Below are positions 16,534-25,742 of a stretch of DNA of 64,000 nucleotides, in pieces. Numbering within the stretch: position 1 is the first letter of the stretch; each line of letters starts with the position of its first letter. Source of the DNA: SAR116 cluster alpha proteobacterium HIMB100 (GTDB lineage Bacteria > Pseudomonadota > Alphaproteobacteria > Puniceispirillales > Puniceispirillaceae); assembly GCA_000238815.2 (NCBI GenBank), contig AFXB01000010.1:996501-1060500 (forward strand), written 5' to 3'. The notes beneath the pieces are model-generated. The model saw nothing but the letters and a program-made list of their open reading frames with translations. It did not search any database and was not told where the DNA came from. A program made the translations under genes and the position numbers.

Positions 16534-17964
16534 CTAAAGCTGGACATAGGTTGCTTTCACTTCTGTATAGGCCTCCAGCGCATAGACAGATCCCTCACGC
16601 CCGAACCCTGACTGCTTAGAACCGCCGAACGGCAGCCCGGGCGGGATCAGATTATAGCTGTTGATCCAGACATTACCGGCCTGCAGCTGGTCAGCCACAC
16701 GGTGCGCCCGGCTCAGATCGCTTGTGATAATGCCGGCCCCCAGGCCGAACGCTGTATCATTGGCTCTGGTAATGGCCTCCTGCTCATCAGCGAAGGTCAG
16801 CACAGACATGACCGGCCCGAAAATTTCGTCTTTCACACAGGCCATATCATCTGTGCAATTGCCTAAAATTGTTGGCGAGACAAAATATCCGTCCGCACAG
16901 CCCATCGGTCTGACCTGCTCACCGCCGGTCAGCACAGAGGCGCCTTCTTGTTTGGCGCGCTCAATATGCTGTAACACAGAGCGCATATGAGGCTCGGAAA
17001 TCAGCGCCCCGATCTGGGTCTGTGGGTTCATCGGATCACCAATCTGCAGGTCTGCTGCCCGGGCGGTAACCGCTTGTGTGAAGGCATCTGCAATACTGTC
17101 TTCTACAAACACGCGGGTGGCGTTTGAACAAACCTCACCTGCGGTATAAAAATTGGCGTCCAGCGCGGTCTGAACCGCCAGGTCAAAATCACCGTCAGCA
17201 AAGATTAACAGCGGTGCCTTTCCGCCCAGCTCAAGAGTGACTTTTTTCAATGTTGCTGCGGATTGGGCCATAATCAGGCGGCCTGTATCTACTCCGCCGG
17301 TCAGCGACACTTTGGCAATGCCTTTATGGGCACAAATTGCCTGCCCGATTTCATGATCGCCATGGATCACCTGAAACAGTCCGTCCGGAAGCCCGGCCTG
17401 CTGAAAAATCTCAGCCAGCGCATTGGCGGTCAGCGGGGTTTCTTCTGAGGGTTTCAGGATAAAGGCATTTCCTGCGGCCAGCGCCGGGGCCGCTTTCCAG
17501 CAGGCCACCTGAACCGGATAATTCCAGGCCCCGATACCGGCACAAACGCCTAATGGCACACGCTGGGTATAGCCAATTGCATCTGGCCATTTATGAGAGG
17601 TACCATGATATGTCGCACATAAGCTGGCAAAAAATTCAAAGGCTTCTGCACCAGATGGCACATCTGCGCTGAGGGCTTCTGCATAAACTTTGCCGACATC
17701 CTGAACTTCCAGGGCAGAGAGCTGTTCATTGTGCTGATGTAACGCCCCGGCAATACGGCCCAGAATGCGGGCACGTTCATGTGCGGCCATCTTTGCCCAA
17801 TCTTGCTGTGCGGCCTGTGCATGACGCACCGCCTGATCCAGCATATCTGTTGTGGCGGGCTGCACCTTGGCAATCACTTCGCCTGTTGCGGGGTATCGCT
17901 TTTCAAACACAGGCAGATGGCTGGCAAGCTGTTGGCCATTAATAATGGACATGGTTATATTCAT
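16534..17964 (-). CDS. betB: betaine aldehyde dehydrogenase
   Basis: A 476-residue NAD(P)-dependent aldehyde dehydrogenase that oxidises betaine aldehyde to glycine betaine. Catalytic Glu245 (LELGGKAP) and Cys279 (GEVCSNATR) are present, as is the cofactor loop GIGAWNYPVQVACWKAAPAL. GIGAWNYP and the EVCSN context favour BetB over generic ALDHs. An alternative start is the second Met (MSIINGQQ). It is divergent from the class II aldolase gene. Its neighbours suggest a methylated-amine catabolic locus, but no betA, betC or betI is visible here. Confidence 0.88.
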   Translation of the reverse strand: MNITMSIINGQQLASHLPVFEKRYPATGEVIAKVQPATTDMLDQAVRHAQAAQQDWAKMAAHERARILGRIAGALHQHNEQLSALEVQDVGKVYAEALSADVPSGAEAFEFFASLCATYHGTSHKWPDAIGYTQRVPLGVCAGIGAWNYPVQVACWKAAPALAAGNAFILKPSEETPLTANALAEIFQQAGLPDGLFQVIHGDHEIGQAICAHKGIAKVSLTGGVDTGRLIMAQSAATLKKVTLELGGKAPLLIFADGDFDLAVQTALDANFYTAGEVCSNATRVFVEDSIADAFTQAVTARAADLQIGDPMNPQTQIGALISEPHMRSVLQHIERAKQEGASVLTGGEQVRPMGCADGYFVSPTILGNCTDDMACVKDEIFGPVMSVLTFADEQEAITRANDTAFGLGAGIITSDLSRAHRVADQLQAGNVWINSYNLIPPGLPFGGSKQSGFGREGSVYALEAYTEVKATYVQL

Positions 17965-18106
17965 GACGGCCTCTTCTGATGCAAAGCTGAGCAGGTCAAT
18001 TTTGTGCTTCTATTTTTGGCTTGCATACGCTCATTAAACAAGACAATTCTTAATCTGAAGTGACAAGCGTTAACAAATAGTAAAGCGCAATGAAGGGGAA
18101 AGAGTG

Positions 18107-18850
18107 ATGTCCACCATTCAGCTTACCGAAGCAGATGCACGTGTTCAGATGGCTGCTCTGTTCCGTCTGGCAGCAAGAGAAGGCTTGCATGAAGGGATTT
18201 CAAACCACTTCAGCTATGCGGTGTCAGAAGATGGCCAGCAATTTCTGATGAACCCTTTTGGCATTCATTTCTCGCAAATCAAAGCCAGCGATTTGCTCTT
18301 GTTTGACACGGCCTCGCCACCTGATGTTACAGACAGCCGCGTGGATATTACGGCCTGGTCGATTCATGGGGCAATGCATCAGGCCAATCCGGCCGCACGT
18401 TGTCTTGTGCATCTGCACCCTCATTATGCCACCGCTCTGGTCAGTCTTGAACATCCTGATTTGCCGCCGATCGATCAGACCACGGCGCGATTCTATAACC
18501 GTCTGGCCTGGGATCAGGGGTTTGATGGTATGGGGATAGGTGATGAAGGGGTCAGGCTGGCAGGCCAGCTGGGCAATCACAATTGTATGATGATGGGCAG
18601 TCACGGTATTCTGGTGGCTGCCGATGCGCCGGGCCTGGCTTGGGATCTGGCCTATCATCTGGAACGGGCGGCCAAAACCTATATAACGGCGCTGTCAACA
18701 GGGCGGCCTGTGCATGTGCTTGATCATGCAACAGCTGAAAAGACCGCCCGCCAATGGGAAGAATATGGAACCGGGCCCAGCTATCATCAGATTCATCTGG
18801 AGGCGATGATGGCGGTTCTTGATGCAGAAGATGACAGCTACAGACACTGA
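18107..18850 (+). CDS. class II aldolase/adducin family protein
   Basis: A 247-residue zinc-dependent aldolase-fold protein. The metal site HLHPHYAT supplies two His ligands and a third comes from the SHGILV region. The fold starts with the family pattern REGLHEGISNHFS. Relatives include fuculose-phosphate aldolase and many proteins of unknown substrate; short-chain hydroxylated compounds are plausible. I prefer the ATG three bases after a GTG because GGGGAAAG sits about 6 bases upstream. It is divergent from betB and begins a co-directional run that continues with the Fe-alcohol dehydrogenase. Confidence 0.88.
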   Translation: MSTIQLTEADARVQMAALFRLAAREGLHEGISNHFSYAVSEDGQQFLMNPFGIHFSQIKASDLLLFDTASPPDVTDSRVDITAWSIHGAMHQANPAARCLVHLHPHYATALVSLEHPDLPPIDQTTARFYNRLAWDQGFDGMGIGDEGVRLAGQLGNHNCMMMGSHGILVAADAPGLAWDLAYHLERAAKTYITALSTGRPVHVLDHATAEKTARQWEEYGTGPSYHQIHLEAMMAVLDAEDDSYRH

Positions 18851-18923
18851 TCATTCAGCCGTTATCTGGAATATAAAAAAATCGGCCTATGTGCTTCCTG
18901 CAGCAGCCTTATAAAATCAGTGG

Positions 18924-20090
18924 ATGAAGAAGAGTATGGATGAATTTGTAATTAACGCCGCCTCAACCGCGATTGTCACCAATCAGGGTCTGGAACAAGC
19001 TGTCTTGTTTTTTGCTGAGCGCAAGTGCCGTCATCTGCTGGTGCTGGCTGATCCCTATATGGTTCAAATCGGCCTTGAGGACGCTTTGCAAAAACTGACC
19101 GGCACCGATTTGTCTGTCACCTTGTTCCATGAATTTGAAGGCGAGCCGAAAATCGGCCCGACACAACAGGCAGTGAATAAGGCCAGAGCTGCTGGGGCTG
19201 ATGCGGTCCTGGGGATTGGCGGCGGGTCAGCCTTGGATATGGCGAAAATTGTCAAAACCTGTCTGAATGGGGGGCAGGATGTCAGCCATTATTTGATGCA
19301 GGCAAACCCGATGCCGGAAAACCGGGATGTGCTCTGTGTTGTGATCCCCACCACCGCCGGCACAGGCTCAGAAGCTTCTGGCACCAATATCATTACCTTG
19401 GAAAATGGCCATAAAGGCTGGGTCTGGGGGCCGCAGACAAAGCCGGATCTGGTGATTCTCGACCCCAGCCTGACGGTCTCCTTGCCTCCTGATCTGACCG
19501 CCTGGACAGGGATGGATGCGTGTGTGCATGCGTTTGAAGCGGCAACCAATAACTACACTCATCCCGGCGCACAATTATATGCTCATGAAGCGTTACGGAT
19601 TTGCCGGACGTCTCTGCCTCTTGCGGTTCAGGTCCCCGACAGTCTGGCTGTCCGCCGGGATATGTTGCTGGCCAGCTATTATGCAGGCCGGGCTATTGAT
19701 ATGGCATCTTGTTCTATTGCCCATGCCCTCAGCCATGCGCTAGCGTCGCTTGGCCCAATTCATCATGGTCTGGCCACAGCCCTCGGCTTTGAGGTCAGCC
19801 TGCCTTTTGTCATCGCAGCAGACACCAATAATATGCGCAGCGCTGCCCGGGCATTCGGCGTCTTTCACCTTGCAGACTTACCGGATATTGTATCTGGCTT
19901 TATGACCGAGCTGAATATCAGCCGGGCCTTGCCGCCGGCCTTTGCGAATAAAACAGCTGATGATTTGCTGGCGGTGTTGCTGGCTGAAGAAATGCAGCCC
20001 ATGCGCCAGGCGTGCCGGGTCTGGGCAGAAGATGCTGACTTGGCTGGTTTTGCAACAGCCTTGTTTGATCCCCAGCGTGCGGCGGCGTAG
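18924..20090 (+). CDS. iron-containing alcohol dehydrogenase
   Basis: A 388-residue group III alcohol dehydrogenase. The NAD-binding GGGSALDMAK motif and the metal ligands in GMDACVHAFEAA (Asp, His) and SIAHALSHALASLGPIHHG (two His) are intact. It would oxidise or reduce a small alcohol. In the context of betB, a choline-like or other trimethylammonium alcohol is a possible substrate; that is inference. It lies 74 bases after the class II aldolase gene. A second in-frame Met 12 bases later is an alternative start. Confidence 0.9.
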   Translation: MKKSMDEFVINAASTAIVTNQGLEQAVLFFAERKCRHLLVLADPYMVQIGLEDALQKLTGTDLSVTLFHEFEGEPKIGPTQQAVNKARAAGADAVLGIGGGSALDMAKIVKTCLNGGQDVSHYLMQANPMPENRDVLCVVIPTTAGTGSEASGTNIITLENGHKGWVWGPQTKPDLVILDPSLTVSLPPDLTAWTGMDACVHAFEAATNNYTHPGAQLYAHEALRICRTSLPLAVQVPDSLAVRRDMLLASYYAGRAIDMASCSIAHALSHALASLGPIHHGLATALGFEVSLPFVIAADTNNMRSAARAFGVFHLADLPDIVSGFMTELNISRALPPAFANKTADDLLAVLLAEEMQPMRQACRVWAEDADLAGFATALFDPQRAAA

Positions 20091-20233
20091 GCTATCTGAC
20101 GCATCCTGAACTGATGTCGCAAACAAAGCCTTAAGAGGCTGAATTACGCTATTCGGCGGACCTGTCAGGCGCAGTCTTGAACTGGAGCAGAAAATCTGCG
20201 GACAGATGGTACTGACAAAAAGGGCGGGGACTC

Positions 20234-21778
20234 ATGGCAAGGCGAGGGGCGCGACGGGCGCGCGGCGAAAGACAGGATGGCGCAGACAGCTCGCCAGCAA
20301 TCAGCCAGCAACCCTTTTTTTTCACCCGCAACCCTTTTGCCCCGCTTGAACCGTTAAGTGCGGATCAGCTGGAGGCTGTGCATCAGGCGTCGATGACGAT
20401 GCTGGAGCAAACAGGTGTTGAGGTGAACAGCGCGCGGGCGCGTCAGCTTTATAAACAGGCTGGTGCCGATGTGGATGAAGACAGTCAGATTGTCAGGCTC
20501 TCTGAAGAGCTGATCACAGAGCTGGTGAAAACAGCACCATCTGAATTTGTGCTGACGCCGACAAATGCTGAACGGGCTCTGACCATTGGCGGCAATCATA
20601 TTCATTTCGGTATGGTGTCTGGAGCGCCGAATGTGCATTGTGCTGTAAAGGGGCGACGTCCTGGAAATTTTGAAGATTACCAGAATTTTATCAAGCTGGG
20701 GCAATCTTTTAATGTGGTTCATTTTTTTGGCAATCAGACACTGGCACCAAATGATCTGCCTGTGAACACACGTCATCTGGACACCACTTTTGTGAATCTG
20801 ACCTGTGCGGATAAAGTCTTTCTGACCATGTCAATCGGTGCAACTCGTGTGCGTGATGCCGCGAATATGCTGGCGATTGCGCGTGGGCTGAGTGTGGACG
20901 AGCTGGCCGCTTCTCCCAGCTGTATCACCAATGTGAACATCAACAGCCCGCGGAAATTTGATACCGAAATGTCTGATGCGCTGATTACCTTGGCTGAACT
21001 GGGCCAGGCGGTGGTGGTGACCCCTTTCACGCTGATGGGGGCGATGGCTCCTGTGACTTTGGCAGGTGCGCTGGCTCAGCAGAATGCAGAAGCTTTGCTT
21101 GGGGTGTGTCTGACTCAGATTGTACGCAAAGGCGCGCCGGTGGTTTATGGCGGGTTTACCAGCAATGTGGATATGAAATCAGGCGCACCGGCCTTTGGTA
21201 CGCCGGAAAATGCGCGTGCCAATATGGCTGGCGGCCAGCTGGCCAGGCGATATGGTCTGCCCTACCGGACAAGTGCCTGTTCAGCCTCTAATGCGGTTGA
21301 TGCTCAGGCAGTCTGGGAAACACAGATGGCGATGTGGGGAGCTGTATCGGGTTATGGTAATTTGATTTATCACGCCGCTGGCTGGGGTGAAGGCGGGCTG
21401 GTTGCCTCTTATGAAAAGCTGGTGGTTGATTGCGAGATGCTGCAGGCGATGTCGTCACTGCTCCGGCCTGTGGCCTTCACCAATGATGATCTGGGGCTGT
21501 CTGCACAACAGGAAGTTCCGCCTGGCGGTCACTTCTTTGGGGCTGAACATACTATGTCCCGATATAAGCAAGCCTTTTATCCACCCTTTTTGTCTGACTG
21601 GACCAACAATCAGGCCTGGCAGGCAGCTGGCGGCCAGCATGCTGAGGACAGGGCAACCACAGTGTGGCAACAGATGCTGGAAGACTACCAGCCGCCCGGC
21701 CTTGCCCAGGATCGGGTCGAGGCGCTTTCTGATTACGTTGCCAGACGAAAAGAAGATATCGGAACAGCTGAGCTGTAA
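20234..21778 (+). CDS. trimethylamine methyltransferase (MttB) superfamily protein, non-pyrrolysine
   Basis: A 514-residue MttB-superfamily protein. The N-terminus is basic (ARRGARRARGER), as in many alphaproteobacterial homologues. The barrel region includes VVVTPFTLMGAMAPVTLAGALAQQNAEALLG and PVVYGGFTSNVDMKSGAPAFGTPE. There is no in-frame amber codon, so it is not a pyrrolysine-type TMA methyltransferase. Relatives lacking pyrrolysine demethylate quaternary amines such as glycine betaine via a corrinoid protein. No corrinoid partner is encoded in this window, so its methyl acceptor is open. It begins a tight three-gene run (16-base gaps) with an amidotransferase and a DUF1330 protein. Confidence 0.88.
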   Translation: MARRGARRARGERQDGADSSPAISQQPFFFTRNPFAPLEPLSADQLEAVHQASMTMLEQTGVEVNSARARQLYKQAGADVDEDSQIVRLSEELITELVKTAPSEFVLTPTNAERALTIGGNHIHFGMVSGAPNVHCAVKGRRPGNFEDYQNFIKLGQSFNVVHFFGNQTLAPNDLPVNTRHLDTTFVNLTCADKVFLTMSIGATRVRDAANMLAIARGLSVDELAASPSCITNVNINSPRKFDTEMSDALITLAELGQAVVVTPFTLMGAMAPVTLAGALAQQNAEALLGVCLTQIVRKGAPVVYGGFTSNVDMKSGAPAFGTPENARANMAGGQLARRYGLPYRTSACSASNAVDAQAVWETQMAMWGAVSGYGNLIYHAAGWGEGGLVASYEKLVVDCEMLQAMSSLLRPVAFTNDDLGLSAQQEVPPGGHFFGAEHTMSRYKQAFYPPFLSDWTNNQAWQAAGGQHAEDRATTVWQQMLEDYQPPGLAQDRVEALSDYVARRKEDIGTAEL

Positions 21779-21793
21779 GACAGGCGGGAACAG

Positions 21794-22681
21794 ATGACAG
21801 CAGATATAACCTCGCGTCTGCATCTTCTTATTGTAGAAGGCAATCATGAAGGTCTGGTCCGCAGATCAGCTGAGGGCGGACCTTATGGTGCGGCTGAACG
21901 TTATGCAGAAACCCTGACAGCACTTGCCCCAAAGCTGAAGGTTCAGATCACACGCCCGCATTTTGCGGCTGACCCCGCTCCTGCCCCGGACTGGGCAGTG
22001 CTCGATGGGGTTGTGTTTACAGGGGCAGGTGTGTCCTGGGCAGCGGATATGGCTGCGGCTCGTCCTGCCCAGAAGCTGATGGAACAGGCCTTCTCCTGCG
22101 GTTTGCCGGTATTTGGTTCATGCTATGGCATGCAGGTTGGTGTCGCGGTACTGGGCGGGGCGTTACATGCCAATCCGGCTGGGGTTGAATTGGCTGTCGC
22201 CCGCCAGATTGCTCTGACAGATGATGGCCGGGGCCACTGGCTGTACCGGTCTAAACCGGCTATGTTTGACGCATTATGTATGCATCGTGATGATGTAAAA
22301 ACATTGCCTCATTCCTTGTCGTGTCTAGCTGCAAATACACATTGTTCAGTTCAGGCGGTGGCCAGCAGGACAGGTGCCGAAGAGCAGTTCTCAGCTGTCC
22401 AATATCATCCTGAATTACGGTTTTCTGATATTGCAGGATTTCTGCAGCGTGCAGATGTACAGGGCTTTCACTATGCAGATAGATTCAAAGGCCGCGGACC
22501 CGGGTTCATAGCTGACTTGCCCCAGATGATTGCTGATTTTCTGGCTCTTGAGCATGAGCCTGAAGCACAAAAATTACAGGCGAAATATCAGATTGGCTCT
22601 GATATTATGGACCGGCAAATTCACGAAACAGAGCTGGCAAACTGGCTGTCTGCGCTGACAGCCGATAAATCATTCAGCTGA
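21794..22681 (+). CDS. class I glutamine amidotransferase-like protein
   Basis: A 295-residue GATase1-fold protein. The nucleophile elbow is FGSCYGMQVG (C110) and the catalytic His-Glu pair is in YHPELRF (H205, E207), so the triad looks complete. Homologues include GuaA-type and gamma-glutamyl hydrolase-like enzymes. An extra C-terminal helical part (about 215-295) is unassigned. It is coded 16 bases after the MttB-family gene and 16 bases before the DUF1330 gene. Its substrate could be glutamine or a gamma-glutamyl conjugate of an amine; no further evidence is visible. Confidence 0.85.
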   Translation: MTADITSRLHLLIVEGNHEGLVRRSAEGGPYGAAERYAETLTALAPKLKVQITRPHFAADPAPAPDWAVLDGVVFTGAGVSWAADMAAARPAQKLMEQAFSCGLPVFGSCYGMQVGVAVLGGALHANPAGVELAVARQIALTDDGRGHWLYRSKPAMFDALCMHRDDVKTLPHSLSCLAANTHCSVQAVASRTGAEEQFSAVQYHPELRFSDIAGFLQRADVQGFHYADRFKGRGPGFIADLPQMIADFLALEHEPEAQKLQAKYQIGSDIMDRQIHETELANWLSALTADKSFS

Positions 22682-22697
22682 ACAGGAGAACATAAAG

Positions 22698-22988
22698 ATG
22701 GCAGCCTATTGGATTGTGCGGGTTAATGTGCTGGATGCAGATAAATTACAGGCCTATGCCCCTTTGGCCGCGGCAACAGTAGAGGCATATGGCGGCGAAT
22801 ATCTGGCCCGGGGCGGTGCAAGCGAGACCACTGAAGGTATCGATTACGCACGCAATGTGATTGTGCGCTGGCCAGACATGAAAACAGCACAAAAGGCCTA
22901 TCACAGCGCCGACTATAAACATGCAAGACAGGTCTTGGGGGATGGTGCGGACAGGTTGTTTGTGATCGTTGATGGCTTGCCGGCCTAA
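22698..22988 (+). CDS. DUF1330 domain protein
   Basis: A 96-residue ferredoxin-like dimeric alpha/beta protein. Hallmarks are AAYWIVRVNVLD at the start, VEAYGGEYLARGG in the middle and the RWPDMKTAQKAYHSADYK block, all typical of DUF1330. A ribosome site (ACAGGAGAAC) precedes the ATG. It ends the MttB-amidotransferase run. It may act as an isomerase-like helper; the function is not established. Convergent with the MFS gene. Confidence 0.9.
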   Translation: MAAYWIVRVNVLDADKLQAYAPLAAATVEAYGGEYLARGGASETTEGIDYARNVIVRWPDMKTAQKAYHSADYKHARQVLGDGADRLFVIVDGLPA

Positions 22989-22998
22989 TCAGATTTTC

Positions 22999-24243
22999 TC
23001 AGCTGTTTTGCGGGCGGCGCAGGATCAGCCAGACCAGGCCAGAACCAAGGCCCATGGCTGCTAATGTGACTGACCAGGCAGACAGCGCTATCTCGCCGCC
23101 TGACAAATCCAGTATCAGGCCTGTTGCAGGCGCGCCCAGGGCAGAGCCGCAAAACCCGATCATGGAATGCACCGCCAGGGTTGCGCCTCTGTCTTCTGCC
23201 CTGGCCTCTGAGACAGTGCCGGCGGTCAGAGAGGCTGAATCAAACATGATGGTGATATTATAAAGCCCTGCACAAATCAGCACAGCGGTGAAATTTATGT
23301 GGCCGGACAGGCTGAACAGGACAGCCATGATCAGCGAAATCAGGCCAAAGCGGGAAATCATTTTCGCCCGGCCATGAGCAAGGCACAGCTTGGCCCCATA
23401 AACAGAAGCGACCATTCCCATCAGTGCCATTACCGAAATCAGTCCGGATAACCAGGCAGAAGACAGCGCTATCTGGTAATGACTTGCGGCAAAAATAAGA
23501 TAGGCAAACAGCCAGCCCCGAAAGGCGAATAGCTCAAAATTATGCGCTCCATATGAACAAATATAGCGCATGGCAGCAGCGTTTTTCATAGCAGGCCGGA
23601 AATCGAGCGGATGACGGCGCGGCTTATCTGTCTGTTCTATGACCGGAGCAGGGCGGACAAACAGACCAACCAGCCCCCCTGCGATAAGGCTTCCTGCTGT
23701 GGCACAAAAAAAGGCGGTCTGCCAGTCAGCATGGCTGTACAGCCAGCCCATCACAAAAAAGGACAGCCCGGTACCAATTCCGAAGGCAGATGTGTAGTAG
23801 GGTAATAACCTCAGCCTGTCGGCATCATTCAGCCTGGCATTCAGGATTTGCAGGCCAGGCATATAGGTACCTGCAAGGCCTGCACCGACCAGACCCCAGC
23901 TGAAGGCCGCGCTCCAGAACCCGTCAGCCAGAACGGCAAAACACAAAGCGCCAGCCGCCGCTATAAGACAAGAAAACAAATAGATATTCTTAGCATCAAA
24001 CCTGTCTGTCAGCCCGACCAGAACGGGTGTCGCACAAACATAGCCAATAAAATAAGCCCCGCTGACCCAACCTGCTGAAAAATTCGACAACCCCCAGAAA
24101 GGCTGCAGCTTTACAAGGAATAACGGCCAGGCGGCAAAGCTCAGCATACTGATCGCTTCGGCCAGACACACAATGGTAAGCAGAGCATAAGGCTTGTCAG
24201 TAAGCTGATAAAATTGGACAGGAAACAGATGATGACGGCTCAT
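22999..24243 (-). CDS. MFS transporter
   Basis: A 414-residue major facilitator protein with about 12 predicted membrane segments. It has the loop 2-3-like DRFDAKNIYLFS after GLT and the central loop VRPAPVIEQTDKPRRHPLDF, giving 6+6 topology. The substrate is not deducible. It is convergent with the DUF1330 gene, so it may serve the adjacent amine cluster without belonging to its transcript. No signal of truncation. Confidence 0.85.
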   Translation of the reverse strand: MSRHHLFPVQFYQLTDKPYALLTIVCLAEAISMLSFAAWPLFLVKLQPFWGLSNFSAGWVSGAYFIGYVCATPVLVGLTDRFDAKNIYLFSCLIAAAGALCFAVLADGFWSAAFSWGLVGAGLAGTYMPGLQILNARLNDADRLRLLPYYTSAFGIGTGLSFFVMGWLYSHADWQTAFFCATAGSLIAGGLVGLFVRPAPVIEQTDKPRRHPLDFRPAMKNAAAMRYICSYGAHNFELFAFRGWLFAYLIFAASHYQIALSSAWLSGLISVMALMGMVASVYGAKLCLAHGRAKMISRFGLISLIMAVLFSLSGHINFTAVLICAGLYNITIMFDSASLTAGTVSEARAEDRGATLAVHSMIGFCGSALGAPATGLILDLSGGEIALSAWSVTLAAMGLGSGLVWLILRRPQNS

Positions 24244-24344
24244 TATGTCTTCACTATAGGAATTTGTGGCAACCCTGTATAGGCTAAAGCTGTGCGCCTG
24301 ATATCAGGCGGCGTGATCAAAAATATCTGTGGATTTGTGTCTTT

Positions 24345-25673
24345 TTGTCTGCTCTGGGCTCTTTAAAAGTTATTCTGGCTCTTTTGTGTTGGGCCATATC
24401 CCTGCCTTTGTTGTTGTTCCGGCCAGCTGCTGAAGGGCTGACCGATACGGCCATTTTGATTTTCTTGGCCATTCTGTTTTTGTCCATGGTGCGTCTGCGG
24501 CGGCAATCTCTGCTGATTTTACTTGCGCTTATGTTGATTGGGTGGCTGATCTTGCCAGAGCTGCCGTCTGTCGATCAGTTGCGTCAGGCCGGGTCATTTG
24601 TGCTGATTTTTGCCTGTCTGCTGCCAACACTGACGCTGGTCAGGGCAACGGCTCTGACAATGCCTTCGGTGTTGGAAACACAAATTCGTCTGGGCCAGTT
24701 GCCGCCCCAAAATTCGGCCTCAGGACTGCAATTGGCCAGCCATGTTCTGGGTGGGGTTATGAATATCGGGGCGTTTGCGCTGATCGCCTCATCTCTGCCC
24801 CAGACAGCCGGGCATGACCGTCGCCGTGTGGCTGCTGAAGCTGCGCTAAGGGGGATGAACGGGGCGGTGGTCTGGTCGCCCTTTTTTGTCAGTTTTGCTG
24901 TGGCCGGGATTTATCTGCCGCCCGGATTTGCCTTTGGGGCAATTGGTCTGGGGGTCATTACCGCAATATTGTTTTTCTGTGTCAGCTCAGCATTTGTTGC
25001 ACCAGCGGGCGCGCGGTTTGCTGTTATCGACGCCTTGCGGCCGCTGCAGCCAATTTTACCACGTCTTCTGATCGCGATCATCGCGGTTATTGTCATGTCT
25101 GCTGTGACCGGCCTGACAGCGTTATTCGCGGTTGTGACCACTATGCCGCTGTTATGCCTGCTGCAGATGTGCCGGCGGCCACAGACAGCCGGGTTAATTG
25201 TGAAACAGTTCTGGTCATTACAAAAAAGCAGCGGGGATGAGCTGGTGATTATTTCTGCATCTATGCTGATTGCCTCTCTGGCTGCAGATACCTCTTCATT
25301 ATCAGCATTGATGGATGTTTTGTTTGGCCAGCGCCCCGCGGTATGGGTGATGATTTGGGTGTTGCCTGTTCTGGTGTGGGCGGCGTCGCTGTTGGGTGTG
25401 CATCCGGTGATTTCCGCTGCACCGCTGCTGGCTTATTTTGCGCCGTCTTTATCTGTGTTTGACGCGATATTCGTGATGCAGGGCCATATGATCGGCTGGG
25501 CAGCAGGAACGATGACGTCATTTGCATCCTTATCTGTGGTGCTGGTGGCAGAATTATTCAAACTGCCGACAGCAACCTTGTCCGCTGGCCGGAATCTGTT
25601 TGCCGCTGGTGGTTTGGCTGTTCTTGGCGGCGGGCTGTGGGCAGGGGTGTATAGTCTGGCGATTGGGTTATAG
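24345..25673 (+). CDS. polytopic membrane protein, possible anion/ion permease
   Basis: A 442-residue protein with roughly 11 hydrophobic segments covering most of its length. The motif GVHPVISAAPLLAYFAP and the end segment GTMTSFASLSVVLVAELF recall hairpin loops of ion-transporter-superfamily permeases (DctM, ArsB, CitT types), but I cannot name a family. The start is TTG, with no good ATG alternative. It is divergent from the MFS gene across 101 bases and convergent with livF, from which a strong 12-bp hairpin separates it. Confidence 0.55.
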   Translation: MSALGSLKVILALLCWAISLPLLLFRPAAEGLTDTAILIFLAILFLSMVRLRRQSLLILLALMLIGWLILPELPSVDQLRQAGSFVLIFACLLPTLTLVRATALTMPSVLETQIRLGQLPPQNSASGLQLASHVLGGVMNIGAFALIASSLPQTAGHDRRRVAAEAALRGMNGAVVWSPFFVSFAVAGIYLPPGFAFGAIGLGVITAILFFCVSSAFVAPAGARFAVIDALRPLQPILPRLLIAIIAVIVMSAVTGLTALFAVVTTMPLLCLLQMCRRPQTAGLIVKQFWSLQKSSGDELVIISASMLIASLAADTSSLSALMDVLFGQRPAVWVMIWVLPVLVWAASLLGVHPVISAAPLLAYFAPSLSVFDAIFVMQGHMIGWAAGTMTSFASLSVVLVAELFKLPTATLSAGRNLFAAGGLAVLGGGLWAGVYSLAIGL

Positions 25674-25677
25674 AGTT

Positions 25678-25711
25678 AAAAAAACGGGCAGAGTGGATGC
25701 CACTCTGCCCG
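25678..25711 (-). terminator. strong intrinsic terminator at end of liv operon
   Basis: GGGCAGAGTGG (25686-25696) and CCACTCTGCCC (25700-25710) pair perfectly over a 3-base loop, with an extra C-G pair outside. On the minus strand the hairpin is followed by a run of seven T (the A run at 25678-25684), so it ends the livKHMGF transcript. It may also act on the opposite permease gene, which stops at 25673. Confidence 0.9.
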
Positions 25712-25742
25712 ATAAAATAATGTTGTGTATTTGCGCCTGGTT

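Noticed and set aside
20234-21778. Pyrrolysine-containing trimethylamine methyltransferase
   Set aside because: The 514-codon frame has no internal amber codon, so it is the non-pyrrolysine branch of the MttB superfamily.
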